A stretch of DNA of 8,436 nt from Ilumatobacteraceae bacterium (GTDB taxonomy: Bacteria > Actinomycetota > Acidimicrobiia > Acidimicrobiales > Ilumatobacteraceae), in NCBI GenBank assembly GCA_007122945.1, contig SKSP01000415.1:1-8436 (forward strand), in the 5' to 3' direction. A program made the position numbers and the translations under genes. The notes under the pieces were generated by a model that saw nothing but the letters and a program-made list of their open reading frames with translations, was not told the origin of the DNA and searched no databases. Shown here one piece after another: positions 4,109 through 8,436 of this stretch (positions are counted from its first letter, which is position 1; every line of letters starts with the position of its first letter).

Positions 4109-6337
4109 GTGGCCGACTCGTTCCCCCGCCAGTCAGCGCGCACCCGTCGGTTCACCCTCGGGGCGCCTCGCGACGTCCAGGTGTCCGCAGACGGTCGTCG
4201 GGTCGTGTTCCTCCGCAGCCGGGCGGGTGACGACCCGCTGACGTGCCTGTGGGTGGCCGACGCGGACACCGGCCCCGGAACCGACACGGAACGCCTCGTC
4301 GCCGACCCGGCCGCGCTGCTCGACGACCGTGGCGACGGGCCGACGGACGACGACGCCCTGCCCGACGAGGAACGTCGCCAGCGGGAACGGCGACGCGAGG
4401 CGGCGAGCGGCATCACCAGCTACGCCACCGACGCCGCCGGCACCGTGTGCGCGTTCGCGCTCGCGGGACGACTGTTCGTCGCCGGGTTGATCTCGGGCAG
4501 CGCCCGCCCGCTCGACGTCGCCGGGCCGGTGTTCGACCCGCGGCCCGACCCGCCCGCCCGCCGGGTGGCCTACGTGAGCGGTCGCCTGCTGTGCATCGCC
4601 GAGCTGGACGGTTCGTGGTGGGTGCTCGCCGGCGGCGACCTCGACGAGCCCGACACCGTCAGCTGGGGCAGCGCCGACTTCATCGCCGCCGAGGAGATGC
4701 ACCGCTTCCGCGGCTACTGGTGGAGCCCCGACGGCGAGGCGATCGCGGTGTGCCGGGTCGACGTCGCACCCGTCGGCGTGTGGCACCTGTCCGATCCCGC
4801 CGACCCGGCCGCCGCCTCGACCCCGGTCCGCTATCCCGCGGCGGGCACCGACAACGCCGACGTCTCGTTGCACGTGTTCGGCCTCGACGGCGGCGAACCC
4901 GTCGACGTCGAGTGGGACCGCGAACGGCTCCCGTACCTCGCCGACGTGCGGTGGTCGAGCGGAGGGCTCGTGATCACGGTGCAGTCGCGCGATCAGCGCG
5001 AGCTCGAGGTGCGCACGGTCGATGCCGCGACCGGGGCGACCGAGTTGCTGTTCGCCGACCGCGACGACGCCTGGGTCGAGCTGGTGCCGGGCTCGCCGCG
5101 CGTACTGCCCGACGGCCGACTCGTGACGTGCGCCGACCGCGACGGTGTCCGACGGCTGCTCGTCGACGACGATCCGGTGTCCGGCGAGCAGCACCAGGTG
5201 CGCTCGATCGTCGCCGCCGACGCCGACCGGGTCGTGTTCACGGCGAACCCGCTCGACGATCCGACCGTGCTGCACGTGTGGACGTGGCGCCCCGAGACGG
5301 GCTGCGAGCAGCTCACCGACGCCCAGGGTGTGCACGGAGCCGCGGCCGGCGGGCCGAGCATCGTCGTGCGGGAGACGACGCTCGACCGCCCCGGCGCCCG
5401 CTGGCGGCTCCCCGGTGGCGGCGAGCTCTCGAACGACGCCGAGACCCCGGTGGTCACGCCGAACGTGAAGATCTCGCGCACCGACTCGGGGATGCCCGTC
5501 GCGGTGCTGCTGCCCCGCGACCGCACCGGCGGCGCGAACAACGACGACACGGACGACGACACGGGCGACGACACGGGCGTCGACACGGGCGACACCGGCC
5601 GCGGCCCGCTCCCGGTGCTGGTCGACCCGTACGGCGGCCCGCACGCCCAGCGCGTGCTCCGCTCGCACGACGCGTTCGCGTCGTCGCAGTGGTTCGCCGA
5701 CCAGGGCTTCGCGGTCGTCGTCGCCGACGGTCGTGGCACCCCCGGCCGGGGCAGCGAGTTCGAGCGGGCCGTCCACCACGACCTGGCGACCGCCCCGCTG
5801 GAGGACCAGATCGAAGCGCTGCACCACGCGGCGGCCGAGCACGACGGGCTGCTCGACCTCTCACGCGTGTCCATCCGCGGGTGGAGCTTCGGCGGCTATC
5901 TCGCCGCACTCGCCGTGCTGCGTCGCCCCGACGTGTTCCACGCCGCCGTCGCCGGCGCCCCGGTGACCGAATGGCGGCTCTACGACACGCACTACACCGA
6001 GCGCTACCTCGGCGACCCGCGCACCGATGCGACCCCGTACGACGCCAGCTCACTGCTCACATCGGCGGACTCCCCCGGCGAGCACCGGCCGCTCCTGCTG
6101 ATCCACGGGCTGGCCGACGACAACGTCGTGGCCGCCCACACCCTCCAGCTGTCGTCGGCGCTGCTGGCCGCCGGCCGCCCCCACGAGGTCCTCCCCCTCG
6201 TCGGTGTCACGCACATGACACCCCAGGAGGTCGTCGCCGAGAACCTCCTGTTGCACCAGCTCGACTTCCTCCGCAGGTCCCTGCGGCTCGACCCACGACC
6301 GACCCACGCTTCCCACCGAGACGAGGACCCCCGATGA
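4109..6337 (+). CDS. S9 family (dipeptidyl-peptidase IV-like) serine peptidase
   Basis: 742 aa with a GTG start. Residues 1 to about 455 resemble the DPP-IV beta-propeller; about 455-735 form the alpha/beta-hydrolase (peptidase S9) domain. The catalytic triad can be placed: S593 in GWSFGGY, D670 in HGLADDNV, H702 in GVTHMTP. The oxyanion Tyr is Y508 in DPYGGP. The pair E195-E196, in AAEEMHRFRGYWWSPDG, matches the Glu pair that binds the free N-terminus in DPP-IV enzymes, so release of N-terminal dipeptides (often X-Pro or X-Ala) is likely. No signal peptide or membrane segment is seen, which suggests cytoplasmic peptide turnover. An Asp/Thr/Gly repeat (477-497) enlarges a surface loop just before the YGGP strand. 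The stop overlaps the next start as ATGA, implying translational coupling to the TerB-like gene. Exact substrate preference is inferred from family motifs. Confidence 0.92.
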   Translation: MADSFPRQSARTRRFTLGAPRDVQVSADGRRVVFLRSRAGDDPLTCLWVADADTGPGTDTERLVADPAALLDDRGDGPTDDDALPDEERRQRERRREAASGITSYATDAAGTVCAFALAGRLFVAGLISGSARPLDVAGPVFDPRPDPPARRVAYVSGRLLCIAELDGSWWVLAGGDLDEPDTVSWGSADFIAAEEMHRFRGYWWSPDGEAIAVCRVDVAPVGVWHLSDPADPAAASTPVRYPAAGTDNADVSLHVFGLDGGEPVDVEWDRERLPYLADVRWSSGGLVITVQSRDQRELEVRTVDAATGATELLFADRDDAWVELVPGSPRVLPDGRLVTCADRDGVRRLLVDDDPVSGEQHQVRSIVAADADRVVFTANPLDDPTVLHVWTWRPETGCEQLTDAQGVHGAAAGGPSIVVRETTLDRPGARWRLPGGGELSNDAETPVVTPNVKISRTDSGMPVAVLLPRDRTGGANNDDTDDDTGDDTGVDTGDTGRGPLPVLVDPYGGPHAQRVLRSHDAFASSQWFADQGFAVVVADGRGTPGRGSEFERAVHHDLATAPLEDQIEALHHAAAEHDGLLDLSRVSIRGWSFGGYLAALAVLRRPDVFHAAVAGAPVTEWRLYDTHYTERYLGDPRTDATPYDASSLLTSADSPGEHRPLLLIHGLADDNVVAAHTLQLSSALLAAGRPHEVLPLVGVTHMTPQEVVAENLLLHQLDFLRRSLRLDPRPTHASHRDEDPR
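5543..5599 (+). repeat. In-frame tandem repeat in the S9 peptidase gene (Asp-Asp-Thr-Gly units)
   Basis: Imperfect repeats of a 12-bp unit (GACGACACGGGC and variants such as GTCGACACGGGC) encode residues 479-497: runs of D-D-T, D-D-T-G, V-D-T-G and D-T-G. They lie in the loop between LLPRDRTGG and PLPVLVDPYGGP of the hydrolase domain. The length is a multiple of three and the frame is kept. It is probably a slippage-generated, disordered acidic insertion whose copy number may vary between strains. Confidence 0.85.
6323..6327 (+). promoter_or_regulatory. Ribosome-binding site of the TerB-like gene
   Basis: GAGGA lies 6 nt before the ATG at 6334, inside the last codons of the S9 peptidase gene. 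It is the clearest Shine-Dalgarno-like site in the window and fixes the start of the small gene that overlaps the peptidase stop. Confidence 0.6.
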
Positions 6338-6729
6338 ACGACCGACTCAACGAGCTCTTCGAGGGGGTCGCCGTGCACGCCACCGCCGACCGCGAGCACC
6401 AAGCCGCGCTCGAGCTGCTGGCGCTCGTGATGGTCGCCGACCACCACCTCGACCCGGCCGAGATCGAGATGATCCGCGAGATCTCCGAGGACTGGCGCGG
6501 CGGTGCGTTCTCGTTCGAGCAGTACCTCGGCCCGGCGATGGCGAAGGCCCGCGCCGCCGTCAACGACCACACCATCGACGCGTTCCTCGACGACGTCGAT
6601 CACCGCATCACCAGCCGCGTCCTGCGCCTCGCCCTGTTCTCCGCAGCGCGTCAGGTCGCCGGCGTGGACGACGACGTCAGCCCCGAGGAGGGGACCCTTC
6701 TCGCCGACATCGCGGTCCGGTTCGGTTGA
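6334..6729 (+). CDS. TerB-like (tellurite-resistance TerB / DjlA N-terminal-like) small protein
   Basis: 131 aa, starting at the ATG of the ATGA overlap with the peptidase stop and preceded by GAGGA. The protein is all-helical in appearance. It has two matching acidic segments: ALVMVADHHLDPAEIEMI (30-47) and ARQVAGVDDDVSPEEGTLL (105-123). The pattern A-D-x-x-(L/V)-(D/S)-P-x-E is the hallmark of TerB-like domains, where the acidic residues are thought to bind metal. The length agrees with a single-domain TerB protein. No signal peptide or membrane segment is present. Its role is not established: TerB proteins are tied to metal or stress responses in Ter operons, but no other ter gene is present here. 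It ends in a TTGA overlap with the sucrose phosphorylase start, so it is probably co-translated with it. Confidence 0.8.
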   Translation: MNDRLNELFEGVAVHATADREHQAALELLALVMVADHHLDPAEIEMIREISEDWRGGAFSFEQYLGPAMAKARAAVNDHTIDAFLDDVDHRITSRVLRLALFSAARQVAGVDDDVSPEEGTLLADIAVRFG

Positions 6730-8231
6730 GCGGGTCGCCGCCGGGCGGGGGCCCGCAGCTGATCGTCTACGCAGACCGGTTCGCCGGCGACCTCGCCCGG
6801 CTCCGCGACCTGCTCGCCGGTCCGCTCGCCGGGGCGTTCACCGGCGTCCACGTGCTGCCGTTCTACGTCCCGATCGACGGTGCCGACGCCGGCTTCGACC
6901 CGACCGACCACCTCGCCGTCGATCCCCGCATCGGCGGTTGGGACGACATCGCCGCGATCGCCACGACCCACGACGTGATGGCCGACATCATCGTCAACCA
7001 CGTGTCGGACGAGTCGACACCGTTCCGCGACTGGTGGGAGCGCGGTGGGGCGTCGGCGTACGACGGCATGTTCCTGACGTTCGACGCGGTGTTCCCCGAC
7101 GGCGCGACCGAGGCCGATCTCACCACCGTCTACCGGCCGCGGCCGGGCCTGCCACTCACCCGCGTGCGCACCGGCGACGGCCGCCAGCGGCTGATGTGGA
7201 CGACGTTCACCCCGCACCAGATCGACATCGACGTCGAGCACGAACGCGGCTGGGCGTACCTGACCTCGATCGTCGACCGGCTGGCGACGGCCGGCGTGAC
7301 CTTCGTCCGCCTCGACGCGGTCGGCTACGCGATCAAGCGGGCCGGCACGTCGTGCTTCATGCTCCCCGAGACGTTCGAGTTCGTCGACCGACTCGCGGCG
7401 GCGCTGCGCGAGGTCGGGATCACCGTGCTCGTCGAGGTCCACGGACACCACCTGATGCAGCTCGACATCGCCCGCCGCGTCGACCTCGTGTACGACTTCG
7501 CCCTCCCGCCGCTCGTGCTCGACGCGCTGTACCGCGGCGATTCGGGGCCGTTGCGGCGATGGTTCGAGATACGTCCGACGAACGCGGTGAACGTGCTGGA
7601 CACCCACGACGGGATCGGCGTGATCGACGTCGGCGCGGACCCGACCCACCCGGAGCGACCGGGTCTGCTCGAACCCGATCGGTTGTCGGACCTGGTCGAG
7701 GAGATCCACCGCCGAAGCGACGGGGCGAGCCGCAAGGCGACCGGTGCTGCGGCGTCGAACCTCGACCTCTACCAGGTCAACTGCACCTACTACGACGCCC
7801 TCGGGCAAGACGACGAGCGCTACCTGCTCGCCCGGCTCATCCAGTGTCTCGTGCCCGGGATCCCGCAGGTGTACTACGTCGGGTTGCTGGCCGGCGGCAA
7901 CGACGTCGACCTGCTGGAACGAACCGGCGTCGGCCGCGACATCAACCGCCACCACTACGACGCGGACGAGCTCCACGCCGCCCTCGACCGTCCGGTCGTG
8001 CGCCGTCTGCTGCGCCTCTTGCGCTGGCGTACGTCGCACCCGGTCCTCTCGACGGCCGGCGCTGCGTTCGAGGTGGTCGACGCTCCACCGCACGTCCTGC
8101 ACCTGCGATGGAGCGCTCCGGACGGATCCCACGTGCTCGACGCCGAGATCGACCTCGCCGGGGCCGCGTTCAGCATGGTCGACCACGGACCGCACGGCGA
8201 GTCGCAGGTCGGGTCGTTCGATGAGCTCTGA
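6726..8231 (+). CDS. gtfA: Sucrose phosphorylase (glycoside hydrolase family 13)
   Basis: 501 aa, normal for sucrose phosphorylases, which convert sucrose plus phosphate to alpha-glucose-1-phosphate and fructose in the cytosol. Conserved blocks in order: QLIVYADRF (11-19), DAGFDPTDHLAVDPRIGGW (54-72), DIIVNHVSDES (87-97), YRPRPG (136-141), FTPHQIDIDV (161-170), the nucleophile D197 in VRLDAVGYAIKRAGTSCFM, acid/base E237 in LVEVHG, transition-state Asp D295 in LDTHDGIGVIDVG, the acceptor loop NLDLYQVN (345-352), and GRDINRHHY (403-411). These match the Bifidobacterium-type enzyme closely from memory. HGHH (239-242) replaces the usual H-S/E-Y-Y after the acid/base, so a related acceptor is possible. 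The start is TTG, overlapping the previous stop as TTGA; no ATG or GTG fits the family N-terminus and no clear Shine-Dalgarno is seen, so coupling is likely. The TGA overlaps the next gene by 11 nt. Confidence 0.93.
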   Translation: MSGSPPGGGPQLIVYADRFAGDLARLRDLLAGPLAGAFTGVHVLPFYVPIDGADAGFDPTDHLAVDPRIGGWDDIAAIATTHDVMADIIVNHVSDESTPFRDWWERGGASAYDGMFLTFDAVFPDGATEADLTTVYRPRPGLPLTRVRTGDGRQRLMWTTFTPHQIDIDVEHERGWAYLTSIVDRLATAGVTFVRLDAVGYAIKRAGTSCFMLPETFEFVDRLAAALREVGITVLVEVHGHHLMQLDIARRVDLVYDFALPPLVLDALYRGDSGPLRRWFEIRPTNAVNVLDTHDGIGVIDVGADPTHPERPGLLEPDRLSDLVEEIHRRSDGASRKATGAAASNLDLYQVNCTYYDALGQDDERYLLARLIQCLVPGIPQVYYVGLLAGGNDVDLLERTGVGRDINRHHYDADELHAALDRPVVRRLLRLLRWRTSHPVLSTAGAAFEVVDAPPHVLHLRWSAPDGSHVLDAEIDLAGAAFSMVDHGPHGESQVGSFDEL

Positions 8232-8436
8232 CGACGACGTCCGGGACACCGGGCTCGCGGCCCGGCTCCGGGCCGCCGAGCACGCCGTCGAACACCTCTC
8301 GCGGGTGGTCGAGCGCGAGCGCGCCGCCCGGGAGACGCGCCGCGAGCTCCACCGGCTGGTCGCCGCGTCGGTGGCGGCGACCACGATCGACGAGGTCGTG
8401 ACGACCATCGTGCGCGGGTCGAGCGATGTCCTCGGC
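8221..8436 (+). CDS. Probable coiled-coil/GAF-domain sensor protein, 5' part only
   Basis: 72 codons are visible before the window ends. The ATG at 8221 lies inside the sucrose phosphorylase gene (11-nt overlap, different frame), which suggests translational coupling. Residues of about 10-45 are charged and heptad-like (LAARLRAAEHAVEHLSRVVERERAARETRRELHRL in pieces), consistent with a coiled coil. Residues from about 43 on (LHRLVAASVAATTIDEVVTTIV, then SSDVLG) resemble the opening of a GAF domain, in which an 'L..l...i....dldevl..iv....ell' pattern is typical. The output domain (kinase, phosphatase, cyclase or transcriptional) lies beyond the window. There is no signal peptide or membrane helix in the visible part. 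A regulatory role for the adjoining sucrose gene is a guess from position. Confidence 0.6.
   Translation, partial: MSSDDDVRDTGLAARLRAAEHAVEHLSRVVERERAARETRRELHRLVAASVAATTIDEVVTTIVRGSSDVLG

Noticed and set aside
4243..6729. Long plus-strand open frame of about 828 codons
   Set aside because: The upstream part is an Arg/Pro-rich shadow of the S9 peptidase gene. Only its last 131 codons, from the ATG at 6334, are a real protein (TerB-like).
6651..8408. Minus-strand open frame opposite sucrose phosphorylase
   Set aside because: Composition and lack of any family motif mark it as antisense shadow; the plus-strand enzyme motifs are unambiguous.

Overview
The window is very GC-rich. Codon third positions are dominated by G and C, genes are packed tightly, and GTG and TTG starts occur beside ATG. 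Several starts lack a Shine-Dalgarno site but have an actinobacterial TAnnnT hexamer 6-7 nt upstream. Together with the protein families present, this points to a high-GC actinobacterium, possibly an Ilumatobacter-like member of the Acidimicrobiia. That placement is inference from style and was not tested by any search.

Layout, left to right. (1) 2-814 (+): the 3' part of a thiolase-like (SCP2-thiolase-like, TLP1-type) protein; its N-terminus lies outside the window. (2) 821-1064: four 52-bp hairpin units in exact 64-bp tandem period, filling the gap between two convergent genes. (3) 1065-1931 (-): a putative lipoprotein of unknown function. (4) 1970-2896 (+): an inosine-uridine-type nucleoside hydrolase, divergent from the lipoprotein with only 38 bp between start codons. 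(5) 2895-3009: two more copies of the same hairpin family, in the opposite orientation and beginning inside the hydrolase stop codon. (6) 3032-4099 (+): an unusual zinc-dependent medium-chain dehydrogenase. (7) 4109-6337 (+): an S9B dipeptidyl-peptidase-IV-like serine peptidase. (8) 6334-6729 (+): a small TerB-like protein. (9) 6726-8231 (+): sucrose phosphorylase (GH13). (10) 8221-8436 (+): the start of a probable coiled-coil/GAF sensor protein that runs off the window.

The last four genes overlap each other (ATGA, TTGA and an 11-nt overlap), so they are probably one translationally coupled unit. The dehydrogenase lies 9 bp upstream and may belong to it, although the peptidase gene seems to have its own leaderless promoter. 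The metabolic theme is catabolism: nucleoside salvage, peptide trimming, sucrose phosphorolysis and CoA-linked chemistry.

The gene content is mostly ordinary. The most distinctive feature is the six-copy hairpin family. It keeps its stem architecture while its terminal loop varies, and it sits hard against stop codons. No gene-free stretch exceeds 300 bases, and I saw no tRNA, rRNA, transposase or CRISPR array.
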